Of a stretch of DNA of 64,000 nt, positions 42,959 to 52,142 are shown in pieces (the stretch's first letter is position 1; the number at the start of each line of letters is the position of its first letter). The position numbers and the translations under genes are program-made. The notes beneath the pieces are model-generated. The model worked only from the letters and a program-made list of their open reading frames with translations, searched no databases and was not told where the DNA came from. Source of the DNA: an uncultured Alistipes sp. (lineage in GTDB: Bacteria > Bacteroidota > Bacteroidia > Bacteroidales > UBA932); contig URSC01000006.1 in NCBI GenBank assembly GCA_900550465.1, positions 61,684 to 125,683 on the forward strand, in the 5' to 3' direction.

Positions 42959-45118
42959 TTAGTTGTTGAATATATCCTTGAATTTTATGTCCACGTTGAT
43001 CCTGCGGAACTCTCCTCCGCGGACGTCACTTACCATTGTACGGTAGCTGTAAGTGCATTTGTCCTTGTATCCCTGGAGTTCCGTCACCTCGCTCTCGAGC
43101 CATTTCTTGACGCTTGCAGCGCGGATGAACGCCAGCTGTTCGTTGTTGCGGATGTCTGTCTCGGCCGTAACTGTCATGCTGGTCAGTCCGTCCTTGGAGT
43201 AGTACGGCGTCTCGTGGAACTCTCCGCATTCTCCGTCGTAGGGTATGCGGCCGACAGGGATGGCGTCGGCTGTACCGGTGACGGTTATTTCTACTGTCTT
43301 GGCCTCGTCCATGTATTTGCGCATGTCCCCGGAGAGGGCGGTCCTGATGGCCTCGAGCATGGTCAGGGCGGCATTGGACTCACTGACCATGAATTTGCCC
43401 GGACCGAAGTCCTCCTGATAGGAGAATCCTTCGGACACATCGTACTGGTATCCCAGCTTGTAGTTGTAAATCTTGTTGCCGTCGGCGTCGAAATCGCTTT
43501 CAAGTTCGGTGTTGATGGTGATTTCGGTCTTGTCGGTAATCACGTTCTCCTGTTTCTTCTCCTCCATGATCTCGCGGGTCTGCTGCTGGAGGGCCTCCAT
43601 CTCCATGTTCACGGTCTGCAGCATGGCCACGGGGATGAAGTCGATATTGTCGTCTCCGAAATCTATCTCGTCGATGATGTAGTCGCGCTGGTCGAAGATG
43701 TAGGTCTTGTCGGTGGTCCGGTTGACTACCTCGAGATAGACGAGCTCGAACTCATCCTTGTCGTTGAGGGTGTAGATAGGGTTCTCGAAGAGCAGGTCTC
43801 CGGACTTCACGTCATTGAAGTCCTCTTCGGGAATCTCCAGCTTGATGGTATTGAGTTCCTTGAACTGAATGTCGATGGCGTGGTTCTCGGAGTCGTATTC
43901 CTCTGCTATGAACGGGTCCTCGAGCTTGATGGACTGCGTGGCGATGGCAGTCGCTGCCTGGTCCAGGAGCATGGCTTTCTGGCGGGCGGCGTTGTCGTCG
44001 GTGACTCTGACGCGGTATTCGTCCAGGGACTCGCCGTCCATCTGGCGGATCCAGTCTGACATCAGCTTGTCCACCTCATCGTTGAGCTGGGACTTGTAGA
44101 GAGGGGGCAGGGAGGTCATGTCCCAGAAAACCACCTTGTTCCCTGAGTTGTGGCTGAGGGTGGTGATGCCGTTGTTGCTGTGGAAGTTCAGGGCGATGAC
44201 ACCTGTAAGGGGGGCGGGAGTGGTCTCCAGTCCGGTGGCGCCGATGCGGAACACGGTCCTGCGGTTGATGGTGTTGTAGACAATGATTGAGTCCTTCTTG
44301 GCGTAGGCGATGTATTTGCCGTCCGGATGGAATGAGGACTGCTGTATGTTCTGTATGCCGGAAGTCACTGTGTTCCTGTGGTAGTCCAGGGAGTTGACGA
44401 TGTGCAGTCCGGCCGTGTCGCAGCTTACGGCTATCTGTCTTGAGTCGGGAGAGAACTCTATGTGGTTGATGTGGCCGGCGAATCTCACTATCCTTTTCAG
44501 ATCCGCAGTCTCGACGTTCCAGATATCCATCTCGCTTCCGTGGGTGGCGGCGATGAAATATTTGTTGGGGCTGATGGCGATATGCTCGTATATCTTGCCG
44601 GCGTTGATGGCGGAAATCTTACCGTATCCCTCTGTTGAATAGGTGCTGATCTCTCCGAAGGAGTTCGCGGTCAGCAGCTCGCGGGCATCGTTCGAGTATG
44701 TGGCGGCTGTAATGACGGGGATTTCTTTCTTTTCCTTTTCAGTTATCAGGGGATTGACCCGCTTGTCTTCCTTTATGTAGCTCAGGACTTCGTCCTTGGT
44801 CCTGTTCGACACGACCATGACGGATTTCCCTTTCTGGGAAATCACGGCAATGGAGGCTCCGGTGGGGTTGATGAAGAAGTCTGATACGGCGGAGCTGTAG
44901 ACCTCACGGTTCATGAGGTTGTACATGATGTCGTTGTCTCCTTGATAAATGATGCTGCACCGACTTATTTTAAGTTCTTTGTAGGGACGGTCGATGGAAA
45001 ATGATGACCGTTCGTGAATCTTGTTCCGCACCGGTTCTTTCTCAGGCTGGGCCGCAAGTGATGCGGATACGGCCGTCAGGGACAGTGCGCATAGCAGTTT
45101 AAGTGTATTGAAGTTCAT
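42959..45118 (-). CDS. Exported WD40-type beta-propeller protein with OmpA-like C-terminal part
   Basis: The 719-residue protein has a signal peptide (MNFNTLKLLCALSLTAVSASLAAQ). Residues about 60-350 form a propeller with WD40-like repeats (INHIEFSPDSRQIAVSCDTAG, QSSFHPDGKYIAYAKKDSIIVYN, NKVVFWDMTSLPP). A long acidic middle part (about 360-560) follows. The last ~140 residues (VEITVTGTADAIPVGRIPYDG, NEQLAFIRAASVKKWLESEV) resemble an OmpA-like peptidoglycan-binding fold; I am moderately sure of this. It heads the operon with the TPR/caspase protein and is a plausible scaffold or sensor for it in the periplasm. No enzymatic motif is visible. Confidence 0.82.
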   Translation of the reverse strand: MNFNTLKLLCALSLTAVSASLAAQPEKEPVRNKIHERSSFSIDRPYKELKISRCSIIYQGDNDIMYNLMNREVYSSAVSDFFINPTGASIAVISQKGKSVMVVSNRTKDEVLSYIKEDKRVNPLITEKEKKEIPVITAATYSNDARELLTANSFGEISTYSTEGYGKISAINAGKIYEHIAISPNKYFIAATHGSEMDIWNVETADLKRIVRFAGHINHIEFSPDSRQIAVSCDTAGLHIVNSLDYHRNTVTSGIQNIQQSSFHPDGKYIAYAKKDSIIVYNTINRRTVFRIGATGLETTPAPLTGVIALNFHSNNGITTLSHNSGNKVVFWDMTSLPPLYKSQLNDEVDKLMSDWIRQMDGESLDEYRVRVTDDNAARQKAMLLDQAATAIATQSIKLEDPFIAEEYDSENHAIDIQFKELNTIKLEIPEEDFNDVKSGDLLFENPIYTLNDKDEFELVYLEVVNRTTDKTYIFDQRDYIIDEIDFGDDNIDFIPVAMLQTVNMEMEALQQQTREIMEEKKQENVITDKTEITINTELESDFDADGNKIYNYKLGYQYDVSEGFSYQEDFGPGKFMVSESNAALTMLEAIRTALSGDMRKYMDEAKTVEITVTGTADAIPVGRIPYDGECGEFHETPYYSKDGLTSMTVTAETDIRNNEQLAFIRAASVKKWLESEVTELQGYKDKCTYSYRTMVSDVRGGEFRRINVDIKFKDIFNN

Positions 45119-45152
45119 AATAGGTAATGTGTCGTGCTGGCTATAATTCCCG

Positions 45153-45160
45153 CAAAATTA
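45153..45160 (-). promoter_or_regulatory. -7 element of the propeller/TPR/caspase operon
   Basis: TAATTTTG on the minus strand, 34 bases before the ATG of the propeller gene. The region to 45301 is AT-rich and must also hold the divergent atp promoter. Confidence 0.5.
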
Positions 45161-45248
45161 CGAATAAAATTGATATGGTGTACCTTACAAAGGTAAGTTC
45201 CGAAAATGCCAATAATTGATTAAAAAATGTACATGGGCTGCAGGCGGT

Positions 45249-45275
45249 TTTGGTATGCAAATTGTCATATCTTTC
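45249..45275 (+). promoter_or_regulatory. Candidate promoter of the atp operon
   Basis: TTTG at 45249-45252 and TATCTTTC at 45268-45275 (one mismatch to TAnnTTTG), 15 bases apart and 26 bases before atpD. Confidence 0.35.
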
Positions 45276-45301
45276 CATGAACAAAAGATCAGAATCAATA
45301 T

Positions 45302-46819
45302 ATGCAGTTGACAGGATATATCTCACAGATCATAGGTCCGGTAGTGGACGTTCACTTCCCGGAACTCGGGGAGGACCACAGGCTGCCGGGCATTCACGAG
45401 GCCATGACGGCCGCGCGTCCCGACGGTAAGGAACAGATACTCGAGGTGCAGCAGCACATCGGGGAGAATACCGTCAGGGCCATAGCCATGGAGTCCACCG
45501 ACGGGCTTCAGAGACATCTGCCGGTGACGGCCTCCGGCCACTCCATCTCCATGCCCGTGGGCGACCAGGTCAAGGGCCGCCTGCTCAATGTGACGGGCGA
45601 GAGCATCGACGGCATGCGTCCCCTGGACCGCACCGGAGAACTGCCCATCCACCGCGAGCCGCCCAAGTTCGAGGACCTGGCCACCTCCCAGGAGGTGTTC
45701 TACACCGGCATCAAGGTCATCGACCTGCTCGAGCCCTACGTCAAGGGCGGCAAGATCGGCCTCTTCGGAGGCGCAGGAGTGGGCAAGACCGTCCTCATCA
45801 TGGAACTTATCAACAACATCGCCAAGGGCCACAACGGCTTCTCGGTCTTCACCGGTGTGGGCGAGCGTACCCGCGAGGGCAACGACCTGCTCCGCGAGAT
45901 GATCGAGTCCGGAGTCATCCGCTACGGCGACGAATTCAAGAAAAGCATGGAAGAGGGACACTGGGACCTCTCGAAGGTCGATTACGACGAGGTCGCCAAG
46001 TCCCAGGCCACACTGATATTCGGTCAGATGAACGAGCCGCCCGGAGCCCGTCTCTCAGTGGCCCTCTCCGGCCTGACCGTGGCCGAGTCCTTCAGGGACG
46101 CCGGACGCGACAGCGGGGAGCGCAGGGATATCCTGCTGTTCATCGACAATATCTTCCGTTTCACCCAGGCCGGCTCCGAGGTGTCCGCCCTTCTGGGCCG
46201 TATGCCCTCGGCCGTGGGCTACCAGCCGACCCTTGCCACCGAGATGGGCCAGATGCAGGAGCGCATCACCTCCACCAAGTACGGCTCCATCACTTCGGTG
46301 CAGGCGGTCTACGTGCCGGCCGACGACCTGACTGACCCCGCTCCCGCCACCACATTCTCCCACCTCGACGCTACCACGGTGCTCAGCCGTAAGATCGCCG
46401 AGCTGGGCATCTACCCCGCCGTCGACCCCCTGGAGTCCTCCTCGAGGATTCTGGACCCGAACATCGTCGGCGAGGATCACTACGATGTGGCCCGCAGGGT
46501 CAAGCAGCTCCTCCAGCGCAACAAGGAACTGCAGGACATCATCGCCATCCTCGGCATGGACGAGCTCTCCGAGGAGGACCGCACCACCGTCAACCGCGCC
46601 CGCCGCGTCCAGAGATATCTCTCGCAGCCATTCTCGGTGGCCGAGCAGTTCACCGGCGTCCCGGGCCAGATGGTGCCCATCGAGGAGACCATCCGCGGCT
46701 TCAAGATGATCCTCGACGGGGAGGTGGACGACATCCCCGAACAGGCGTTTCTCAATGTAGGTCCGATAGATGAGGCCATCCGCAAGGGCCGTGAGATGCT
46801 TGCGGCTACAGGACAATGA
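45302..46819 (+). CDS. atpD: ATP synthase F1 subunit beta
   Basis: The 505-residue catalytic subunit shows GYISQIIGPVVDVHFPE, the P-loop GGAGVGKTVLIMELINNIA (about 158-176), the catalytic Glu/Arg segment GVGERTREGNDL, and LLFIDNIFRFTQAGSEVSALLGRMPSAVGYQPTLATEMG. The extra segment near residues 35-45 and total length fit Bacteroidota AtpD. It is first in the operon, with atpC second, an order characteristic of this phylum. The stop overlaps the atpC start by 4 bases. Confidence 0.98.
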   Translation: MQLTGYISQIIGPVVDVHFPELGEDHRLPGIHEAMTAARPDGKEQILEVQQHIGENTVRAIAMESTDGLQRHLPVTASGHSISMPVGDQVKGRLLNVTGESIDGMRPLDRTGELPIHREPPKFEDLATSQEVFYTGIKVIDLLEPYVKGGKIGLFGGAGVGKTVLIMELINNIAKGHNGFSVFTGVGERTREGNDLLREMIESGVIRYGDEFKKSMEEGHWDLSKVDYDEVAKSQATLIFGQMNEPPGARLSVALSGLTVAESFRDAGRDSGERRDILLFIDNIFRFTQAGSEVSALLGRMPSAVGYQPTLATEMGQMQERITSTKYGSITSVQAVYVPADDLTDPAPATTFSHLDATTVLSRKIAELGIYPAVDPLESSSRILDPNIVGEDHYDVARRVKQLLQRNKELQDIIAILGMDELSEEDRTTVNRARRVQRYLSQPFSVAEQFTGVPGQMVPIEETIRGFKMILDGEVDDIPEQAFLNVGPIDEAIRKGREMLAATGQ

Positions 46820-47082
46820 TCACGCTGACCATACTTTCACCGGGCGGTACCCTGTGTTCGGCACAGGTGGAGAAGGTCTCCTTCCCGGGGGCCAAGGGGC
46901 TGTTTACGGTTTATCCGGAGCATGCGCCGCTGCTCTCCTCCCTCCTTCCGGGTACAATAGAGTGGACGGCCGCCGACGGCAGCACCGGTTCTGTCGCCGT
47001 CCGTGCAGGCTGCGTCCGGGTGCATGATGACAATGTGGAGGCATGCGTGGAAGTCCTCAACGGAGGAGGTGGGAAAGCATGA
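46816..47082 (+). CDS. atpC: ATP synthase F1 subunit epsilon
   Basis: The 88-residue product contains only the N-terminal beta-sandwich of epsilon (LTILSPGGTLCSAQVEKVSFPGAKGLFTVYPEHAPLLSSLLPGTIEW); the C-terminal helical hairpin that inhibits ATP hydrolysis in E. coli is missing, as is usual in Bacteroidota. It overlaps both atpD and atpB by 4 bases (ATGA junctions), implying translational coupling. Confidence 0.93.
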   Translation: MITLTILSPGGTLCSAQVEKVSFPGAKGLFTVYPEHAPLLSSLLPGTIEWTAADGSTGSVAVRAGCVRVHDDNVEACVEVLNGGGGKA

Positions 47083-48197
47083 AAGGTACAATGACATACA
47101 GGACGGTAATGGCACTGCTGGCGGCGGTGCTGCTGGCGCTGCCTCTCCGGGCGTTTCCGGCGGATACTGCCGGCAGCGCGGAGGCAGGGGAGGAGGTCGA
47201 TGTCAAGGCCATCGTCCTGGAACATCTGAGCGACAGTTACTGGTGGCATATCGGCACCTTCGGAGGCCGGGATGTCTCCCTTTACCTGCCTGTGATCGTC
47301 CGCTCCTCGGCCGAAGGAGGCGGCTGGCACTGCTTCTCCTCCCGTCACCTGGCGGACGGAGCGTCGTGGGGGGGATTCAGCATTGCCCCGGAAGGGGAGT
47401 ATGAGGGGAAGATCGTGGAAACCCTGCCGGACGGCAGCACGGTCCGGCCCTTCGACCTGTCCGTGACCAAGACGGTGGCGGCCCTGCTGCTGAACAGTGT
47501 TATCGTCCTGCTTGTGATACTTGTCCCCGCAGGGTGGTACCGCCGCCACAGGCACGATGTCAAGGCGCATCCGAAGGGTTTCACCGCATTTATGGAGATG
47601 GCCATAGAGGGGCTGCAGGACGACCTGATCAAGCCCTGCGTCGGGGAGAACTGGAAGCGGTTCTCGCCCTATCTGCTGACGGTGTTCTTCTTCATCTTAG
47701 TGTGCAATTTCATGAGTCTGATACCCTTCTTCCCGGGAGGGGTCAATGTCACCGGCAACATCGCGGTGACCTTTGTCTTAGCTTTAGCCTCATTCCTGGT
47801 CATCAACATATTCGGCGGCAGGGCCTACTGGAAGGATATCTTCTGGCCCGACGTGCCTGCCTGGCTCAAGGTGCCGGTGCCCTTCATGCCCGTGATAGAG
47901 TTCATCGGCATATTCACCAAGCCCTTCGCCCTGATGATCCGACTCTTCGCCAACATGGTGGGCGGTCATGCGGCCATCCTCTGCCTGGTCTGCATCGTCT
48001 TCGTGACGGCAGGGATGGGAGTAGTGATGAACGCCTCGATGACGGTGGTGTCGGTGCTGTTTACGATATTCATGAATGCGCTGGAGGTCCTGGTGGCCTT
48101 CCTGCAGGCCTACGTCTTCACCATGCTGTCGGGAGTCTTCATAGGACTGGCCCAGGAGGGGAAGACTGAGAAGAAAGTAGAAAAATTGAAAAAGTAG
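47079..48197 (+). CDS. atpB: ATP synthase Fo subunit a
   Basis: The start at 47079 (ATGA overlap with atpC, GGAGG upstream) gives 372 residues; a longer frame starting at 47043 lies inside atpC. The protein begins with a signal-peptide-like segment and a ~120-residue extracytoplasmic domain (HLSDSYWWHIGTFGGRDVSLYLPVIV) before the membrane part, a feature of Bacteroidota AtpB. The conserved proton-channel helix is FIGIFTKPFALMIRLFANMVGGHAAILCL with the essential Arg in IRLFANM. No extra gene lies between atpC and atpB. Confidence 0.95.
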   Translation: MKGTMTYRTVMALLAAVLLALPLRAFPADTAGSAEAGEEVDVKAIVLEHLSDSYWWHIGTFGGRDVSLYLPVIVRSSAEGGGWHCFSSRHLADGASWGGFSIAPEGEYEGKIVETLPDGSTVRPFDLSVTKTVAALLLNSVIVLLVILVPAGWYRRHRHDVKAHPKGFTAFMEMAIEGLQDDLIKPCVGENWKRFSPYLLTVFFFILVCNFMSLIPFFPGGVNVTGNIAVTFVLALASFLVINIFGGRAYWKDIFWPDVPAWLKVPVPFMPVIEFIGIFTKPFALMIRLFANMVGGHAAILCLVCIVFVTAGMGVVMNASMTVVSVLFTIFMNALEVLVAFLQAYVFTMLSGVFIGLAQEGKTEKKVEKLKK

Positions 48198-48228
48198 AAA
48201 ATATAAAAACGTTTAAAAATTTAAAATT

Positions 48229-48444
48229 ATGTCAGAATTAGCAATACTCGGAGCCGCCATAGGCGCCGGACTCGCTGCGATAGGCGCAGGTATCGGTATC
48301 GGAAAGATCGGAGCTTCGGCCATGGAGGCCATAGGCCGTCAGCCGGATCAGGCAAGTAAGATCCGTACCAACATGATCATCATCGCCGCCCTGATCGAGG
48401 GTGTGGCCCTCTTCGCGGTCGTAATCTGCTTCATGGCCCTCTAA
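48229..48444 (+). CDS. atpE: ATP synthase Fo subunit c
   Basis: The 71-residue hairpin has a Gly/Ala-rich first helix (GAAIGAGLAAIGAGIGIGKIG), the polar loop AIGRQPDQ and the ion-binding Glu in ALIEGVALFAVV. The lack of the Gln and Glu-Ser/Thr sodium motif suggests proton coupling. Confidence 0.95.
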   Translation: MSELAILGAAIGAGLAAIGAGIGIGKIGASAMEAIGRQPDQASKIRTNMIIIAALIEGVALFAVVICFMAL

Positions 48445-48457
48445 ACGCAGATGAGCC

Positions 48458-48988
48458 ATGGGACTGTTGCAACCGGAACCGGGACTGCTTATCTGGATGA
48501 CGTTGGCCTTTGCGGTCGTTTTCATCCTGCTGGCCAAGTTCGGCTTCCCCGTGATCCAGAAGTCGGTGGACCGGCGCAGGGAGTATATCGACTCCTCCCT
48601 GGCCGCCGCCGGTGAGGCTCAGAAGAAACTGGACGACCTGCAGGTGCAGATGGACGAGGTCCGCCGGGACGCCGAGAAGCAGAAGACGGAGATACTCCGC
48701 TCGGCCGTCCAGACCCGGGAGCAGCTCATAGCAGAGGCCCGCAGGAAGGCCGGGGAGGAGGGCGAGAAGATCATCGCCGCCGCCAAGGCCAGCGCTCAGC
48801 TCGAGAGCGACGCCATCATCCGCGACGCCAGGCATCAGGTGGCCCTGCTCTCCATAGCGATAAGCGAGCGCCTGCTGCGGGAGCGGCTCTCGTCCGACCC
48901 TCAGAGCCAGACCGCCCTGGCGGAGAGACTGCTGGCCGAGATGGACCCGGAGAAGAAGACCCCGGAAGATAAACCTGAAAAAGAGTAG
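48458..48988 (+). CDS. atpF: ATP synthase Fo subunit b
   Basis: The 176-residue protein has one N-terminal membrane helix (LIWMTLAFAVVFILLAKFGFPVIQ) and a long charged coiled coil (RREYIDSSLAAAGEAQKKLDDLQVQMDEVRRDAEKQK), the peripheral stalk layout. ATG at 48458 gives MGLLQPEPGLLIW, normal for this phylum. The last ~15 residues are Lys/Glu/Pro-rich. Confidence 0.95.
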   Translation: MGLLQPEPGLLIWMTLAFAVVFILLAKFGFPVIQKSVDRRREYIDSSLAAAGEAQKKLDDLQVQMDEVRRDAEKQKTEILRSAVQTREQLIAEARRKAGEEGEKIIAAAKASAQLESDAIIRDARHQVALLSIAISERLLRERLSSDPQSQTALAERLLAEMDPEKKTPEDKPEKE

Positions 48989-48994
48989 ACAGCG

Positions 48995-49549
48995 ATGGAT
49001 ACCGGATTGATATCGAGACGTTATGCCAAGGCCCTGGCGGAGTATTCCGCCTCACTCGGGGAGGAGGCCCGGGTCTATGAGCAGCTGCTGCCCTTCTCCC
49101 GGCAGTTCGACTTTCTGCCTCAGGTGAGGGAGGCCGTGCTGTCCCCCTCATTGTCCGAGGAGGAGAAGGCGGCGGTGATATTCGGTCTCTTCGAGGAGGA
49201 GCCGTGCCGTTCCCTGCGGGATTTTGTCCTGCTGGTGCTGCGTCATCACCGGGAGTCCTGCTTCTACATCATGCTGCACTCCTTTCTTGCCCTCTACAGG
49301 GAGAGGCATCATATCAAGGAGGCGCTGCTGACCACTGCCGTTCCCCTCGGGAAGGACGTGGAGGGTATCATCCGCTTGAGGGTGAGGGACCTTGACCATT
49401 GTTCCGTCAATATCACCGAGAAGGTGGATCCCTCCATCATCGGAGGCTTCGTCTTCCGCATGGAGGACCTGCTGATAGACGCCAGTACCGCCTCGCAGAT
49501 CAAGCTGCTGCGGAAGAGGCTGGGAACGGAGCCGGTCAGGAAAATATAG
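48995..49549 (+). CDS. atpH: ATP synthase F1 subunit delta
   Basis: The 184-residue protein matches OSCP/delta: GLISRRYAKALAEYSASLGEEARVYEQL at the start and the C-terminal TAVPLGKDVEGIIRLRV...KVDPSIIGGFVFRMEDLLIDASTASQIKLLRKRL. It links the F1 head to the b-subunit stalk. It lies 6 bases after atpF. Confidence 0.95.
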   Translation: MDTGLISRRYAKALAEYSASLGEEARVYEQLLPFSRQFDFLPQVREAVLSPSLSEEEKAAVIFGLFEEEPCRSLRDFVLLVLRHHRESCFYIMLHSFLALYRERHHIKEALLTTAVPLGKDVEGIIRLRVRDLDHCSVNITEKVDPSIIGGFVFRMEDLLIDASTASQIKLLRKRLGTEPVRKI

Positions 49550-49582
49550 AAGAATGTAGTTTTTACTGAATATTGTATAGAA

Positions 49583-51172
49583 ATGAGTGATAAATCCAAT
49601 AAGATAAAGCCTTCGGAGGTGCCGCAGATCCTGCTCTCCGAACTGCAGGGCATCGATCTCGGGGCGCAGTACGCCGAGGTCGGGACGGTGCTCCAGGTGA
49701 GTGACGGCGTGGTGCGTATCTTCGGACTGCGCAATGCCGAGGCCAGCGAGATGCTGGAGTTTGACAACGGTATGAAGGCCGTGGTGATGAACCTTGAGGA
49801 GGACAATGTGGGTGCCGTGCTGCTCGGACCCACCGACCTGGTCAAGGAGGGAGACATGGTGCGGCGTACCGGCCGAACCGTCTCGATAGACGTGAGCGAG
49901 TCGATGCTCGGAAGGGTGATCAATCCGCTCGGGGAGCCTATCGACGGAGGCGGGGAGATATCCGGGGAAAAGGTGGAGATGCCGCTGGACCGCAAGGCGC
50001 CCGGGGTGATATTCCGCCAGCCGGTGAGCGAGCCCCTGCAGACCGGCCTGAAGGCCATCGACGCGATGATACCTATCGGACGCGGACAGAGGGAGCTGAT
50101 TATCGGCGACCGTCAGACCGGAAAGACGGCCATCGCCGTGGACACCATCATCAACCAGCGCTCCTGCTATGAGGCCGGGGAGCCGGTCTACTGCATATAC
50201 GTGGCTGTGGGCCAGAAGGCCTCCACAGTGGCGGCCCTGGTCGATACTCTGCGCAAGTACGGGGCGATGGACTATACCGTGGTGGTGGCGGCTATGGCGG
50301 CCGATTCTGCGGCGATGCGTTACTATGCTCCGTTTGCAGGGGCTGCGATAGGGGAGTATTTCCGCGATACGGGACGGCATGCCTTAGTGGTGTACGACGA
50401 CCTGTCGAAACAGGCCGTGGCTTACCGCGAGGTGTCGCTGATCCTGCGCCGGCCTTCGGGACGCGAGGCCTATCCGGGCGATATCTTCTACCTGCACTCC
50501 CGTCTTTTAGAGAGGGCTGCCAAGATCAATGCCCAGGAAGAGGTGGCCCGGCAGATGAACGATATCCCGCCGGCCCTGAAGGACAAAGTGCGCGGAGGCG
50601 GTTCGCTGACAGCCCTGCCCATCATCGAGACCCAGGCGGGGGACGTGTCTGCCTACATCCCTACCAATGTCATTTCGATTACCGACGGACAGATATTCCT
50701 GGATACCGACCTGTTCAACGAGGGCAACCTGCCGGCCGTGGACGTGGGTATCTCCGTATCCCGTGTGGGCGGCAATGCCCAGGTCAAGGCCATGAAGAAG
50801 GTGGCCGGTACCCTGAAGATAGACCAGGCCCAGTACCGCGAGCTGGAGTCTTTCTCTAAGTTCAGCAGCGATATGGACCCGGTGACCGCCGCCGTGCTGG
50901 ACCGCGGGCGCAAGAACACCCGCCTGCTGGTGCAGCCCCAGTACACTCCCATGCCGGTGGGCGAGCAGATAGCTGTGCTCTACTGCGGTACCCACGGGCT
51001 GCTCAAGGACGTGCCTCTCGAGCATGTCTCCGATTTCGAGCGGCTGCTGATAGAAGCCCTCAAGCCTACCGGAGTATTTGACACGCTGGTCTCCGACGGG
51101 CTTACTGACGATGTGTGCAGGACTATAGAGAAAGCCGCCGCTGAGGTGGCCGCCTCGCTTAAAGTATCGTAG
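49583..51172 (+). CDS. atpA: ATP synthase F1 subunit alpha
   Basis: The 529-residue protein has the alpha-subunit P-loop GDRQTGKTAIAVDTIINQ (about 174-191), GRVINPLGEPIDGGG, AVGQKASTVAALVDTLRKYGAMDYTVVVAA, and the arginine-finger region SVSRVGGNAQVKAMKKVAGTLKIDQAQYRELE. Length is normal. It follows atpH by 33 bases and precedes atpG by 5. Confidence 0.98.
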   Translation: MSDKSNKIKPSEVPQILLSELQGIDLGAQYAEVGTVLQVSDGVVRIFGLRNAEASEMLEFDNGMKAVVMNLEEDNVGAVLLGPTDLVKEGDMVRRTGRTVSIDVSESMLGRVINPLGEPIDGGGEISGEKVEMPLDRKAPGVIFRQPVSEPLQTGLKAIDAMIPIGRGQRELIIGDRQTGKTAIAVDTIINQRSCYEAGEPVYCIYVAVGQKASTVAALVDTLRKYGAMDYTVVVAAMAADSAAMRYYAPFAGAAIGEYFRDTGRHALVVYDDLSKQAVAYREVSLILRRPSGREAYPGDIFYLHSRLLERAAKINAQEEVARQMNDIPPALKDKVRGGGSLTALPIIETQAGDVSAYIPTNVISITDGQIFLDTDLFNEGNLPAVDVGISVSRVGGNAQVKAMKKVAGTLKIDQAQYRELESFSKFSSDMDPVTAAVLDRGRKNTRLLVQPQYTPMPVGEQIAVLYCGTHGLLKDVPLEHVSDFERLLIEALKPTGVFDTLVSDGLTDDVCRTIEKAAAEVAASLKVS

Positions 51173-51177
51173 GGACT

Positions 51178-52068
51178 ATGGCTGCGCTGAAAGAGTTGAA
51201 GGAACGTATCGCTTCCGTACAGAGCACGTTGAAGATCACCTCGGCGATGAAGATGGTCGCTTCGGCCAAGCTGCTGAGGGTGCAGTCCTCGATGGAAGCT
51301 CTGTCGGAGTACGAGCGGCGTTTCTCCGATATCGTGGCGGCTCTGGTCAGCGACCCGGATGTGGAGGTGGCCTCTCCGCTGACTCTCGAGCACGGGGAGA
51401 AGCGGCGTGCCTGCCTCGTGGCCCTTGCCTCGGACAGCTCGCTCTGCGGTGCCTTCAATGCCAATGCCCTGCGCGAGGCCGTCTCGGCGGTGGAGGAACT
51501 GCTCGCCGGGGGATTCTCCCGGGTTACGGTGTATCCGATAGGGGAAAAGATGGTGCAGGGGATGAGCCGGTATGCGGCCGCGCGCGGGGAAAATGTGGAT
51601 ATTTGCCTGGATTACCGTCATCTGGCAGGGAAACATTCCTTCGACGGAATCATCCCCCTTGCGGACCGGCTGATGGAGGATTTCCTGGCCGGCAGGTGCG
51701 ACCGCGTCTGCATCTCCCGCTGCCATTTTCACTCGATGGGACGCCAGGAGCCCATGCGTGAGCAGCTGCTGCCCTTCAACCGCGTGAGCCGTGCCAACGT
51801 GGACCGCACCACTGCCGTGGACTATATCCTGGAGCCCGCTCCCGATACCCTGCTGGACGCCCTGCTGCCCTCGTCGATCCGCATTATCCTGTACAATGCC
51901 CTGCTCGACAGCATCACTGCCGAGAACGCCGCCCGCATGGTCGCCATGCAGACCGCCACGGATAATGCCGAGGAACTCTCCGACGACCTTACCCTCGAGT
52001 ACAACAAGCGGCGTCAGCAGGCGATTACCTCCGAACTGGCGGACATCACTTCCTCTTCCGAAGGATAA
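51178..52068 (+). CDS. atpG: ATP synthase F1 subunit gamma
   Basis: The 296-residue rotor subunit has the conserved ends LKELKERIASVQSTLKITSAMKMVASAKLLR and SITAENAARMVAMQTATDNAEELSDDLTLEYNKRRQQAITSELADI. The middle contains LASDSSLCGAFNANALREAV. It is the last gene of the operon and is followed by a strong bidirectional terminator. Confidence 0.97.
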   Translation: MAALKELKERIASVQSTLKITSAMKMVASAKLLRVQSSMEALSEYERRFSDIVAALVSDPDVEVASPLTLEHGEKRRACLVALASDSSLCGAFNANALREAVSAVEELLAGGFSRVTVYPIGEKMVQGMSRYAAARGENVDICLDYRHLAGKHSFDGIIPLADRLMEDFLAGRCDRVCISRCHFHSMGRQEPMREQLLPFNRVSRANVDRTTAVDYILEPAPDTLLDALLPSSIRIILYNALLDSITAENAARMVAMQTATDNAEELSDDLTLEYNKRRQQAITSELADITSSSEG

Positions 52069-52123
52069 AATAAACCCTATGAGGGGCTGGCTGTGTTTCC
52101 GGCCGTTCTCATAGGGTTTATTT
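52068..52123. terminator. Bidirectional terminator between atpG and the DJ-1 gene
   Basis: AAATAAACCCTATGAG and its reverse complement CTCATAGGGTTTATTT form a 16-bp perfect stem around a 24-nt loop, with T-rich ends on both strands. It serves the convergent genes atpG and the DJ-1/PfpI gene. Confidence 0.85.
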
Positions 52124-52142
52124 GTGGGATACTGCTGATGTG

